The translations under genes were made by a program, and so were the position numbers. A stretch of 64,000 nucleotides of DNA. It comes from Halichondria panicea. Taxonomy: Eukaryota; Porifera; Demospongiae; Suberitida; Halichondriidae. The notes below the pieces were generated by a model that was given only the letters and a program-made list of their open reading frames with translations, ran no database searches and was not told where the DNA came from. How positions within the stretch are numbered: the stretch's first letter is position 1; each line of letters opens with the position of its first letter. Location: NCBI RefSeq assembly GCF_963675165.1, contig NC_087379.1, positions 6,967,339 through 7,031,338 of the forward strand. The letters run 5' to 3'. Below, piece by piece: positions 37,291 through 50,500 of this stretch.

Positions 37291-40200
37291 CTTCACAAAT
37301 TACTGCAACGTCGACTTATTCAAAAAATCTTGAAACTGTAGTTACAGGCCGGACAACAAACTCTATTAATCAATGGGCAGTACTGAGCAATGCTAGGAAA
37401 GCTGATGACTATGACTATATGGTAGCCACAGAAAACCGTGCTAAACAAATGTCTCCAGTTTTAGCACGTTTGCACATGTGCTAAACAACCTGATGTGCTA
37501 AACCGGCACATGTGCTGAATTCTAATGTGCTGAAACAGTTGTGCTGATTGTATTGTGCTAAATCAATTTCAAACATCAGAAAACAACAATACATCAATAC
37601 AGTATTAAAATTGTATTAAACAAACGATGAGGATATAAAAGTGAAAAGTTTTTTAACCATAGCAAGTCTGCACTCAGTTCACTGCAATTGTAAGATACTG
37701 CCTTTGACTTCTCAGCATCACCTGCATGCGTAAAGTAGAAAAATATGTCACATAAAGCCAGTAGAATTATAACCAAGTATAAGAATAATTAAAGTGCGTA
37801 TACATAACATCATTCATAGCATGAACAAAGTAAGGTTGTTCCACCCCCCCCCCCCTCTCCACTGATAGCATTCACTAGTCTGTTGACAGGAGGTGGGGTT
37901 ATTCACAGCATTGCAATGAAACTTAGGGGCGAAATAAGACATCACTAACGTTTATTCATCCATTCATAGCATGAACAAAGTAAGGTTGTTCCACCCCCCC
38001 CCCCCTCTCCACTGATAGCATTCACTAGTCTGTTAACAGGAGGTGGGGTTATTCACAGCATTGCAATGAGACTTATAATTATTATGGGGCGAAATAAGAA
38101 AAGCCTTTGCTGTGATCCATGACAAATGCCGAGTGCATAAAAAAGTACATGAGCCAAAAGCAAAGAATTGTAGCTACAGGAAAGAGTCATATAACACAGA
38201 TAGGACCAAGGGAAGAGTACGCTACTCCAATAGACTGTACACAGGAGGCAAACTCACTAACCACAGCCACTTGAGATACAACAATAACAATAACAATGCT
38301 GATAAGAAAAAGCAATGAATAAAATTAGTGGTAATCATCAACAGCATGTGGTTGTGATGTAGGTTAGACAGAATGTTTATAGTTGCATACTCTTCCTAAT
38401 GAACTCTCATTATAGTCGTTTTTACGCACAATTAAGTGTGCGAGACTATAATAATGCAAATGAGTTCTTGTTGTGCTATTATAGAGCAGCATCAATATTC
38501 GGGCCCATCAATTATCTCGTATAGAGAGTAGATCAAGAAGTTGTCTTCCACCGACAATACTCGTTGTAAGGGCTAAACAACAAAGCTTAATACGAAAGTT
38601 TAATTAAACTGCGTTGTCCTATATAATAATTATATCGATAGAACTGTTGGCTGAATAGAAACAGCTATACAGCTGCAAGGCCGGCAGAGACAATATGCTA
38701 CAGGTGGCAGTATAGAATTAGGAGGGTGTGTGGGAATCGAAAATCGTTTTGTGCACAAGGAAATTTGGGATTTTCGTAGCGGCAATTTTTAACTTGCAAA
38801 GTGGTAAATATAAAGTCCCCGTTCCGTTTACGTAGTAAGTGCATAATACACTGATACAGCGCAAATTAAACACTAAAAAGGACACTTAAGATAAGAGCTT
38901 TTTTCTGTTGTTAAATTTACTTTGGCCACCCATGCAGCTATAGTAATCACGACATTTTGCAGCTTGCTAGCTTTGCTACATGTAAGTTAGCTATAGCAGT
39001 TATGCTAAGTAGTGCAGTGAATGGTGCGTTCTATTTCTTGTTAGATCTATGTAGAACTATAGGCTATAAGCATAATTTAGCTAGGTATAACCATATATGT
39101 GTTACTAGAGGATTGTCGCTTTTCATTCAAAAACACAGCACACCGCATTTGTAAAGTGCAATGGTATATAGCAACAGTCAGTAAAATACGCTTTTAATAC
39201 AGTATCAAAACGGAAACGCTTTAAATATACTACGTAAATGGAATGGGATAATTTATTATATTGACCGCTATATACATATATAGGCAGATAACTATACTTG
39301 AAAGGGAACTATACTTGAGAGGGGCTTTAAGTCAAAGTATGGTATACTGTTGCAATTGTTTTTTTGGGCGAAGCCACTATACCTATTAAATTAAAACATT
39401 GTGGCAATACAGCAGCATAATAATACATACCTCCAATTGTGTCGATACTTTACAGTGGTGTGGTCATACAAGGGTGTCCAGTATAATGCTCTCTCCAACA
39501 CGTGTCACTTTCAACATCATCCTGCAATATGTTTTTTCACATCAATTCTTACAACAATAATTATAGTACCTTCAAAAAAGTACGACCACCATTTTAAAAG
39601 AACTTTAGATGTGAGAGGGAATTAGGCGTATTTTTGCGAATGGTGTGGTTTCCCTCTGGGCAGTTGGCGTCTCACAACTATAATGTACACGTGAAAAGCA
39701 GTAGATCTAGTATGTACAATAATTATAAATGTACAATGTACAATATAATTATATTGAAACATAGCATCAAGTATGTACAGCATATAGCTAAGTAACTAGT
39801 CTAGCTACGATACTCGAGGTGACTAGGATTGTCTCTTTGTTTGTTTTTTTGCAAAACGTATACTTGCAACGTGTAACGGTGAATTGCAACGCTTTTAATA
39901 CAGTGTAAACGTACTGGCGTACTACATAAACGAAACTTATATTGACCGCTTACTGCATCTATACAATAATAGTGCAATGTACGCTATGACAAGTACAGTC
40001 GAAAACGGCAGTGGTTCTTGGTCAGACATGCATGCATGGAACTAAGCTTTATGTGTTAACGAATAGCTGTAGCGCTCCGGGCATTCACCGGGACCAGAGT
40101 AATCTCACAGTAAAGAAGCCAGAACTCAAGCGTGGCTGTAGTGTGCATTTGATGTATCAAGCTTCAAAATGAAACTGTATTTAGCTAGCTTCAATGCATG

Positions 40201-41029
40201 TGTGTACAAGGTTTAATTTATACTTCTTAGCTTTTACCCAACTAAGCTTTTTACCATTTGAAAATCTGTCAAAACAAATCACTTTTTTTGCTGAGGCTAT
40301 CTATCCTAGCTAGCTGTAAACACAGTCCCATGGCATCCAAGTGAAAATACACACACAAACAAACACACTTACTATACCGTCTTTCTTCTAATTACAGCAC
40401 CGCTAAAGATTTTCAGTGGCGCACAAATAAAACAAGAAAACCATAATTCCAGTTTGGCACTTATAATATTATTTAGAGTGGTGCTTAGCAACATAGAGTA
40501 CTATAGTATAGCTGTTTCCACAAGGCTATCAGATCAGTTGTACATGTAGCCTCGAATTAAGGATGCGTTATTTCTAATTATGTAAGCGCTAGCAACTTGG
40601 CGCTTACTTGTTATGTGAATTTGGCCCTTCAATTAGAGTAGCGCTGTAATTAAATAACTCACTTATTGTGCTATGAAACTTGGGCAATATAGGCTTCAAT
40701 TGGTCTCCACTTGCACTTTGTTTGAGCCCCATTCAACTTTTTACTTGCTTGTCCTTCCTGTATATTATATTGTAGAGTTATCAGGGTGTCATACAGGATT
40801 TTAAAATAGAGGGGGGAAATATAAGGCATTCTTTTAAACTAAAAAAAGTCAACTACATGTTATTTCAATACCCTGGTTAGTATACAGGCTATGGATACTC
40901 AGTCATACACCATTACTAATACCTGAATGCAAATGTTAGGGGGGGAGGGTGGAGCCAGAGGGGGATACTCCCCCTGTGTACTGTATGACACCCTGGTACA
41001 ATAAGCAATAGCTGTGCAATTAATTGCAC

Positions 41030-41180
41030 AGATGCTCCCCTGTGTACTGTATGACACGTACCCTGGTACAATAATTATTATACAATAGCTGTGCAATTAA
41101 TTGCACAGATGCTCCCCTGTGTACTGTATGACACGTACCCTGGTACAATAATTATTATACAATAGCTGTGCAATTACATT
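41030..41180. repeat. Tandem repeat of about 72 bp built from a MITE terminus
   Basis: CCCCTGTGTACTGTATGACA, followed by CGTACCCTGGTACAATAATT and AGCTGTGCAATTAATTGCACAG, is repeated twice in full with a third, diverged copy just upstream. The sibling block has only two diverged copies, so the expansion happened after the block was duplicated. Confidence 0.75.
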
Positions 41181-41523
41181 GTACAGCATGTTGAGGGAAA
41201 CTTACCTAGTTCCACAGTTTTGTCAAACAGCTCTCAAACCATGTCTAAACTCAACTTCTTTTTTTCTTTGCAAGAACAGCAAATAAAAACAAATCTTTGT
41301 TGCTATGCAGCAGCTGCACATCTGTTGTACTGCATGCCCTTATTTTGGTACTGAAAACAGCACACTGTGCTGAATTAGCATGTTTACCTATTTCAGCACA
41401 CCCATTACATTTAGCACAGTCCATTTAGCACATTAAATTACAAGCCATGACCAATACAACACGTAGGCTGTGCTATATGCCTACAAACTGTTTAGCACAC
41501 CACGATCGATGCTAATAATTATA

Positions 41524-41798
41524 CCGTATAGCGGGTATATTTCGAGGGTATAAATGTTTGCGGTTTTCGCGGATTGAGCCTGTACCGCAAAAATTTATAC
41601 CCACAAAAATTTATATCTTGAATAGTAGGCGTGTTCAGTATTATGGATTTGAGGCTAACGGTGCGGAGGTACAGCTGCATGTTGATGTGCGCATGCGCCA
41701 AAAGGCTGAAACTCAGACCACGAAAATAAACTCCGTGAAATCTTTTGTAGAGGTCCATCCGCGAAAATTTATACCCTCGAAATATACCCGGTATACGG
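41524..41798. mobile_element. TA-flanked MITE, internally deleted sibling of 30183-30625
   Basis: Same inverted ends and TA flanks (41522-41523, 41799-41800), but about 170 bp of the centre is missing relative to the sibling at 30183. Confidence 0.82.
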
Positions 41799-42035
41799 TA
41801 GCACACGCTCAGGGTCTAAAACAGCACACCTCTTTTCTCTGTGTATGGGGAGGTACAGAACTGTGAATGTTGTAAAACCTCTCTCACTTGACAAACAGTA
41901 ACTCATTAGGTATGCACACAACTACATGTACATAATTATAGTTATGTGAATACGTTGATGGCTAGAAACGTTTCATCCCAGAGCTAAACACTGCACAGTA
42001 TAGTAATTTAAGTTGGTTAGTGATGGCTTACGTAC

Positions 42036-42178
42036 GTCACTATAGGGGTAACCCTATAGGCGGAGGTACACCTCTGCAGCTCAAGTGAAGATGACTTGGG
42101 AGTGGACCACTTCAACACAACATCCTTTGTTGAGGAGTCCTTCTTTGTGGAGGATATCACCGACAGTCCATACATAAC
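42036..42178 (-). pseudogene. INTS13 exon 7 relic (array unit 6)
   Basis: Shares the 4-base post-acceptor insertion with the relic at 30859-30999 and has two more bases near the donor (GTCACTATAGGGG). The frame is lost. Confidence 0.83.
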
Positions 42179-42524
42179 CTGCATACACGAGAATGGTAAA
42201 AATTAAATCATAAAAGCATATAGGAATAAATAAGTTGAAATAGACATTATAGGTCTAACACACCCAACTATATATCATGAAATTACATACATGCAGTATA
42301 ATGACATTGCATGCATGTATACATGTAAAATTAGTTCATGCACGCTAGTTTATGGATTTTGGTTCATTGTCAATAAATTTATCTCCACAACAACAACAGC
42401 AAATGCACAACACACAGATGTAGAGTGTTTGTTCATTCATGATCTAGTAATGGTGCAACACTGCAGGGAGAGAGAGAAACACATCATGTTATATAATTAA
42501 TAATCCCACACTTGCTGAAACAAC

Positions 42525-43506
42525 TTACTTGCTAGTTCTCAAGTTCTTGTAAAGCTCAATCTTTGATTCACCATAGCTACGGCTGGCAAACTCTTGATGA
42601 CAGCCATCAGCTGCGACACGTTTCCTGTTTGTCCACATTGACAGTAACGAGTCTCCAGGTTTAGCGAGTGTGGGCAGTCCTCCGTCCACCAGTGGGTGTG
42701 GTCTGTGACCTTCCTGTGTCCTCATGTTCCACTTATAGTCTGAGCCATTGACTGACCTTCCACCTCTATCGTTGGAGTGCCTATAATAGCAATAATCAAT
42801 TATTAGTCTTTAAGAGTGTCTCGAAATATCCCCCCCTCGTCTCATATAGCATAATTATAAACTGCAGAAAGTCTGCATGTATGCCAGTGCTGTATATAGA
42901 CATTACTTGCATATTTGGGAGATAATAATATAGCAAGTTGATATAGCATTAACGTTAGAGAGGATCTACCCCCTAAATCCCTAACCTAACAGCATTCAGT
43001 TTCAAAGAAGCATTCCATAACTAATTAGCAGGAATGTGCCACAACATTCATACACTCACTTTTCGACATCCCTCCAATTTAAAGAACTCTCAGTGGCTGT
43101 ACTGCCATTTTCTGTGTGTGTGGGGGGGGCAATAGTGAAGGTCGTGTCTCACACTAACCCCTCCTACCTGTCTTGATGGGAGGTGTTTTCCTGGGCAGCT
43201 GCATGCTTGGACAACGGGAGGTCATCTGAAGGAGGAACTCTAGCAAGTGACGATGCCTCTCAGAGTTGGAGCTGTACATATGTGCCAAGTCCTCTAGCTC
43301 CGACCACAGACTGCGATACTGTTCATCTCTGGAGGGGGAGGGGGAGATTAGTGTTCACCCTGTCATTATGTCACTATGAGTATGTTACAATGCACCAGCT
43401 GGCAGGTCATGTGATAGAGTATACCTCTTAACCCCTTTGTTCCTGCCACCAGTCGGTATTGACAGTGGCTCGTTGGCTTTCTCTTTCTCATATAATGAGT
43501 GATCAC
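42525..43506 (-). pseudogene. INTS13 partial copy, exons 13-16 (array unit 7)
   Basis: Exon equivalents are e13 43425-43506 (one base short), e14 43168-43328, e15 43060-43111 and e16 42525-42765. Exon 16 is open through QEFASRSYGESKIELYKNL and the TAA. Homology to the INTS13 intron upstream fades at about 43690, where unrelated transposon-derived sequence begins. Confidence 0.87.
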
Positions 43507-44169
43507 CTGATAAGAAATGTGATGACACAATTATAAATACAAAGTGATTAATGCGATTGAAATTGGTTACCTTAAAAAAGGTAAGTTTTTAAAGATCTGA
43601 GGTCTTGGTGTCTAGTTATCAAGAATGTGCTATGCCTTATAAGGCAACAATATACATGTATGTAGGTTTCGGCCACGGTAAACAGAAGTGACCTTTTGTT
43701 GAGGCATGTACATGTAGTTGCACTACGTTACAAGGCACTGATACACATGATGTGGGTTTTGGCCACGGTAAACAGAACCATAGTAGGCGTCCAAAGGAGA
43801 AAGCGATTAGAAATGAAAATACCTTCGAATGACAACCGCGTTGCCAATGCAGTTTAATCGAGGCCGCCGTTTTAACGTTGGAAAAAATGGCCAAAAAGAC
43901 AAACGATATAGACAAACGATTGTCTTACTGTCAATGTAAGAGTTCTGCTGCTTATCTTGCAATTCCATACAATACTAACCCTACCTTGCAATTCCATACA
44001 ATACTTGAGACCATAATGAGACACAGTACACTACTTAGTTATAGACAGCTTTAGCTACATTAGAGTTATTATAGGAATAAAAAGACTTTTGATCCCTCTA
44101 GCATCTTCATAACAATCTATTGCCATTTCCTTGTCTCAATTTTGTCAATTAATTACTGTACCATTAAGA

Positions 44170-44500
44170 AAGCAGCAGATAGATTGTTTGTTGCTGAAGC
44201 TATACTGTTTGGAGGGTTGTTGATAGACTTCAACGCACCGGAGATGTGTCTAGCTGCTAATATAAAGCCAGCCCAAGGGAGCACTGTCTAGATGATCTCA
44301 CGATGAATTGATCGTCACATTGACATGATCTGTGAAAAGCCGACTACCTGAAATTCAGACCCAATTGCTTCAGATTACTGGTAGATCTACAAGTGCTGCC
44401 ACATTATGCCGTGCACTTAAACGCCTAGGATTCACTCGAAATACATCGCTATACAACGCTCTGAAAATAGATCTAGGTATTGCACAATCTACAATTTGAA
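44170..44500 (+). pseudogene. Decayed IS630/Tc1-type transposase, helix-turn-helix region
   Basis: One frame gives VVDRLQRTGDVSS (about 44215-44260). A later, shifted frame from 44329 gives RLPEIQTQLLQITGRS, then SAATLCRALKRLGFTRNT, to a stop at about 44500. These resemble the paired-like/winged helix-turn-helix N-terminus of IS630/Tc1-mariner transposases (pattern: TVxRxxxRFxxTGDV ... LxEIQxxL ... SxxTxCRxLKRLGFTRK). Stops and frameshifts separate the pieces and no catalytic region is visible. It lies in the 43.69-44.91 kb stretch that replaces exon 16 of unit 8. That stretch also shares about 60 bp (GTGTACAGTCTATTGGAGT..., 44672) in inverted form with the 4.2-kb duplicated blocks. Confidence 0.65.
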
Positions 44501-45169
44501 ACTGTGAGCATGCTCAGCTCTGACCACAATGTCATGTTATTACTATATGTACACATACCTGAGGTCAATTAGTGGTACAAATGTATGTTTCACTTCAAGT
44601 GAGGTGAAAAAGGTTGTAGTTGCGATTACAATACATCTTTGACGTACGTCTGGCGGAATGCCTTTTGTGTACAGTCTATTGGAGTTGTATACTCTTCCTA
44701 ATGAACTTGTTAGAATTAACATGCAAAGATTGTAGCTTCCGGTAAGCCTTGAACATTTCGCGCTATATGGTATAGCGAATTGAGTGCTAGACATTTCACA
44801 AGCATCAACTTTCATGGAAGATAAATAACTGTGAACAATTGGCGTAGTATTCAAAACAGTGAATTACATCAGATCATAGATTATTGATGGTCAGACACAT
44901 ATGAATCATTATATCGTTGGAGTGCCTATAATAGCAACAATAACTATTAGAGTGTCTCGAAATACCCCCCCCCCCCCTCGTCTCATATTGCATAATTATA
45001 AACTGCAGATGTATGTACATAACATCACTTGCATATTTGGGAGATAATATAGCAAGTTGATATAGCATTAACGTTAGAGGATCTACCCCCTAAACCTGAA
45101 GTAACAGCATTCAGTTTCAAAGATATAGCACTAATTAGCAGGAATGTATCACAACATGAATGCACTCAC

Positions 45170-46146
45170 TTTTCCACATCCCTCCAATTTGAAGAACTCT
45201 CAGTGGCTGTACTGCCATTCTGTGTGTGTGTGTGGGGGGGGGGTAATGGTGAAGGTCGTGTCTCACACTAGCCCCTCCTACCTGTCTTGACGGGAGGTGT
45301 TTTCCTGGGCAGCTGCATGCTCGGACAACGGGAGGTCATCTGAAGGAGGAACTCTAGCAAGTGACGATGCCTCTCAGAGTTGGAGCTGTACATGTGTGCC
45401 AAGTCCTCTAGCTCCGACCACAGACTACGATACTGTTCATCTCTAAAGGGGGGGGGGAGATTAGTGTTTACCCTGTCATTATGTCATTATGTCACGAGTA
45501 CGTTACAATAATGCAACAGCTGGCAGGTCATGTGATAGAGTACCTCTTAACCCCTTTGTTCCTGCCACCAGTCGGTATTGACAGCGGCTCGTTGGCTTTC
45601 TCTTTCTCATACAGCTGAGTGATCACCTGATAAGAAATGTGATGAACAATTAATGTGACAGAATAAATACGAAGTAATTAATGCATGGAACTTGAATTTG
45701 GTGACCTTAAAAAAGGGTAAGTTTTTATAAAGATCCGAGGTCTTGGTGTCTAGTTATCAAAAATGTGCTACACATTATAAGGCACTGATACACATGATGT
45801 GGGTTTTGGCCACGGTAAACCTTTTGTTGAGGCATGTACATGTAGTTGCACACAAACTAGCTCATTTGGTATAACCTGTACTTTACAGTTGGCCGCTAAT
45901 TCAATGGAGCGTCACATGTTTGCTCACCTGTCTGCATTAATTGCTCCAGCTGTGGGTCTGACATGGTCTCTTGTTTGATTAGAGCCAGTAGACAGTCCAG
46001 CTCCTATAGAGAGAAACAGTCAGTAAAAGCCTCTAATTAGAGTTAGGGGTAGCTAACCTGTGTGAGTGTGTAGATGAGTGTGTCTGCGTAGACCATGGGC
46101 CAGTGACGAGTGGCGTGTTCCAACTTGCTCAGAGCTGTGCGTGTGT

Positions 46147-46193
<47 letters not shown>

Positions 46194-46748
46194 CATGTGT
46201 GTGTGTGTGTGCGCGTGCGTGTGTGTGGTCAAACAACTACCACACTGCACATGCAGAGCTTGAGGCACATGCACACATAGAAGGAAAACTATCAGTCATA
46301 CACATATCACACATAATTATCATACACTAAATCACGTTATTCCCAAAAACAGGTCTGATTTGACAAAGATTTGGGCCCGAAAATCAAACGCTGTTATAGC
46401 ACACACCATGTTATAGCTAAACTAGTTCGTTATGGACACTCACCAATCTGCTCCGGGTAGACCTTGGGTATCTTTGTCTTGTCCACTGGAGTAGGGGCCA
46501 GTGATTTCTCCTTGACCAGCTCACTGAAGTTCTGCATGTGAGTCAAAACACGTGCAGCAATAATGGCTGTTTGTAATCCATGAAGCTATTATATAGGCAA
46601 CTATAAACTTAAAACTGATATGTGCATATTGCCATGCCACTAGCCGATATCTGATAGTCAGTGATGCGTCCCCCCCAGCCCTCGCTGATTGAGGGGGGGT
46701 CGTCCAGGTGGGGTCTCGTGGATGGTATACAGTGCAGGAATATCACTC
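45170..46748 (-). pseudogene. INTS13 partial copy, exons 9-15 (array unit 8)
   Basis: Exon equivalents are e9 46645-46748 (donor GC, in CTAGC context), e10 46444-46531, e11 46058-46134, e12 45928-46003 (4-base TTAA insertion, frameshift), e13 45544-45626, e14 45282-45442 and e15 45170-45220 (two bases lost at the acceptor). Exon 8 and the helical gene are absent: only about 245 bp separate exon 9 from the exon 7 relic at 46994. Exon 16 is replaced by the transposon-derived stretch. A TG/CA microsatellite with variants (46140-46230) abuts exon 11. Confidence 0.87.
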
Positions 46749-46993
46749 CTGGAGGGGCACATAGACAGAAATGGTATGGAGGATGATCTATGATCTAGGG
46801 ACAGATCAGACATTACTTGACACTTGTTTTACGGCATAAAAAATGTCTAACTTTAAGCATGTTTTCATACAACAGAGGCCCAACTAGTTAGAAACCTGAA
46901 ACCTGAAAAGAGACCTACGTATATTAGACAAATTCCAATTACTGCTAACTAGTGGGAGATTGAGTAAGTGTAGGTTGCATGATGGCTTACTAC

Positions 46994-47119
46994 GTCACTA
47001 GGGGTAACCCTATAGGCGGAGGTACACCTCTGCAGCTCTATATAGTGAAAATGACTTGATGGGAGTTGACCACTTCAACACAACATCCTTTGTTAAGGAT
47101 ATCACCGACAGTCCATAAC
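46994..47119 (-). pseudogene. INTS13 exon 7 relic (array unit 8)
   Basis: Begins YGLSVISLTKDVVLKWSTP like the parent, then is out of frame after KSFSLY because of indels; the in-frame STKKDS region is deleted as in the unit 0 relic. The flanking 46806-46975 segment (CCCAACTAGTTAGAAACCTG...) is shared with parent intron 6 at 55022-55165. Confidence 0.8.
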
Positions 47120-47504
47120 CTGAATGCACGAGAAATGGTAACATGAAAGCATGTAGGAATAAAAGTTGGGGATATTCAGACATTACAAAAAAACTGAACA
47201 AAAAAGGTCTAATTTTCATACGAGTATTGCTAACTATAGTTATCGTGAAACGATTCAAACCAACACAAACAGAGCACAGCCCACACAAACATACACCACA
47301 TGACATTGTATAACATATAATTATAGTTCATGCTAGCTCATGGATTTTCGATAAAATTTATCAAATTTATCTCCACAACAACAACAGTAAATGCACACAC
47401 ACAGATGTAGAGTGTTCGTTCATTCGTGGTCTAGTAATGGTGCAACACTGCAGGGAGAGAGAGAAACACATCATGTTAATCAAGTATACACTTGCTGAAA
47501 CAAC

Positions 47505-50500
47505 TTACTTGCTAGTTCTCAAGTTCTTGTAAAGCTCAATCTTTGATTCACCATAGCTACGGCCGGCAAACTCTTGATGACAGCCATCAGCCGCGACACG
47601 TTTCCTGTTTGTCCACATCGACAGTAACGAGTCTCCAGGTTTAGCGAGTGTGGGGAGTCCTCCGTCCACCAGTGGGTGTGGTCTGTGACCTTCCTGTGTC
47701 CTCGTGTTCCACTTATAGTCTGAGCCATTGACTGACCTTCCACCTCTATCGTTGGAGTGCCTATAATAGCAACAATCCATTATTAGAGTGTCTCGAAATA
47801 TCTCCCCCCCCCTCGTCTCATAATGCATAATTATAAGCTACAGAGAGTCTGTCAGTACTGTATATAAACATTACTTGCATATTTGGGAGATAATAATTAG
47901 CAAGTTGATATAGCATTAATGTTAGAGGATCTACCCCCTAAGTCCCTAACCTAACAGCATTTCGTTCCATAACTAATTAGCAGGAATGTGCCACAACATT
48001 CATACACTCACTTTTCGACATCCCTCCAATTTGAAGAACTCTCAGCGGCTGTACTGCCATTCTCTGTGTGTGCGTGTGGGGGGCAATAGTGAAGGTCGTG
48101 TCTCACACTAACCCTACCTGTCTTGACGGGAGGTGTTTTCCTAGGCAGCTGCATGCTCGGACAGCGGGAGGTCATCTGAAGGAGGAACTCTAGCAAGTGA
48201 CGATGCCTCTCAGAGTTGGAGCTGTACATATGTGCCAAGTCCTCTAGCTCCGACCACAGACTGCGATACTGTTCATCTCTGAAGGGGGGGGGAGATTAGT
48301 GTTCACCCTGTCATTATGTCATTATGTCACGAGTACGTTGCAATAATGCAACAGCTGGCAGGTCATGTGATAGAGTACCTCTTAACCCCTTTGTTCCTGC
48401 CACCAGTCGGTATTGACAGCGGCTCGTTGGCTTTCTCTTTCTCATAGAGCTGAGTGATCACCTGATAAGAAATGTGATGGAATAAATACAAAGGCATGGA
48501 ACTTGAAATTAGTCACCTTAAAAAAGGGTCAGTTTTTATAAAGATTTGAGGTTTTGGTGTTTAGTTATCAAGAATGTCTACACCTAGGTTTCGGCCCATG
48601 GTAAACAGAGGTGACCTTTTGTTGAGGCATTTATTTGCACACAAACTGCTCATTTGGTAACCTGTACTTTATATCACAGTTGGCCGCTAATTTAATGGAG
48701 TGTCACATGTTTACTCACCTGTCTGCATTGCTCCAGCTGTGGGTCTGACATGGTCTCTTGTTTGATTAGAGCCGGTAGACAGTCCAGCTCCTATAGAGAG
48801 AAACAGTCAGTAAAAGCCTCTAATTAGAGCGGGGCCGGGGTAGCTAACCTGTGTGAGTGTGTAGATGAGTGTGTCTGCGTAGACCATGGGCCAGTGACGA
48901 GTGGCGTGTTCCAACTTGCTCAGAGCTGTGCAGGTGTGTGTGTGTGTGTGTGTGTGTGGGAGGGAATGTGCAGTCAAAACAACACACACTGCACTAGAAG
49001 GGAACTACCCCAGTCATACACATTTAAATCACCATGTAAACAATGTACATACCGTATATGCTCGATCAGAGGCCGCTCTTGTATAAAGGCCGCACTCAAA
49101 TAGTAGCCTCCCTTGCTAGCAAAATGAAACATTTAGTAGCCGCTCTCAAATAGTAACCTCAGTGAACTTTGACTCTAGCATTTCTGCACGTGGCAGCCAA
49201 AAAAATTATTACTAGCAGCTAGCTACATGTACGTAGCTACAAGTAGCAGCTTGTTAGTGCTTCACAAAGACTTTCTCATGGCAGAGTTCAAGTTTATGCA
49301 GGTGAAAACAACTTTTGATGACAAACTAAATTATCTGGAGCTAATAAACGCCGCTCTTGAACAGTGGCCTCTCTTGAATTGTAGCCTCCTCTTCCAGCAA
49401 AATGAAACATTTAGTAGCCGCGGCTCCTGATCAAGCATATACGGTAAGTTATGTGCTTATACAATGTATACAAGCTAGTCCATTATAAACTACACAGCTG
49501 TACTCTCACCATACACTCAGTCAAAGCTTCGAAAATAAACACCTATAATCTTTTAGTTTTGAAATTGGACGTTCCTGTTATGGCATCCGAAAAATAGCTC
49601 CGAAAACAAGTCTGGTTTTAAAAAAACACGATGCTCTTTTTTCAGAAAATTTAAGAGTTGCATGGGCCAGAAAATAAATCGCTGATCCAAGCACACCATA
49701 TATTGTATGTAGCACAGCTACTAAACACATTTTGTAACTGGATGTTTGTTATGGACACTCACCGATCTGCTCCGGGTAGACCTTGGGTATCTTTGTCCTG
49801 TCCACTGGAGTGGGGGCCAGTGAGTTCTCCTTGACCAACTCACTGAAGTCCTGCATGTGAGTCAAAACACGTGCAGCAATAATGGCTGTCTGTAATCCAT
49901 GCAGCTATTATAGGACTGACACAACTATAAACTACTTAAAACTGATATGTGCATATTGCCATGACACTTACCGATATCCGATAGTCAGTGATGCGTCCCC
50001 CCCAACCCTCGCTGATTGAGGGGGGGTCATCAAGGTGGGGTCTCGTGGACGGTATACAGTGCAGGAAGATCACTCCTGGAGGGAGGGGCACATAATTATG
50101 TACACTTCAGTATTAGACATCCAATCTCAAGTCAAAAATTGGTATAGTACGTACCTCATGATAAAATGCACATATCGAAATGTACACACAATTTTCCATT
50201 ACCCCCCCTCCCCCCAGAGGCTGGGGTGTGAGTACCTGAGTGGCTGGTGAGGACGTGGGAGATGATCTTGGTAGTGCTCTTCCTGGGTTGCTCTAGTAAT
50301 ACGGCTTTACCAGACAGCACAAAGTTGATCAGACAGATGGTGGGACGACTGGTTACCTGTGTGTGTGTGTGTGTGACAGGGTAGGGGGGTTGTGGGTGGA
50401 GTAACACAGCACTGATAGATATGTTCTGGCCCATACACAATCTATTTGTGGAAGGCTAAACACTGAACAGCTCTGAACAGCTAACATCGAGTGTCTGAGA

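Larger units (their letters stand above)
37659..41855. repeat. Duplicated block of about 4.2 kb, copy 2
   Basis: Sibling of 26386-30650, offset about 11.27 kb. It has the same order of internal features: the tandem pair at 37806 and 37972, the stem-loop near 38395-38465, the CAGGGTGTCATACAG MITE at 40784 onward and the TA-flanked MITE at 41524. Differences are small indels, lengthened poly-C runs, and an extra tandem expansion of about 72 bp near 41030-41180. No convincing coding region. Confidence 0.85.
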
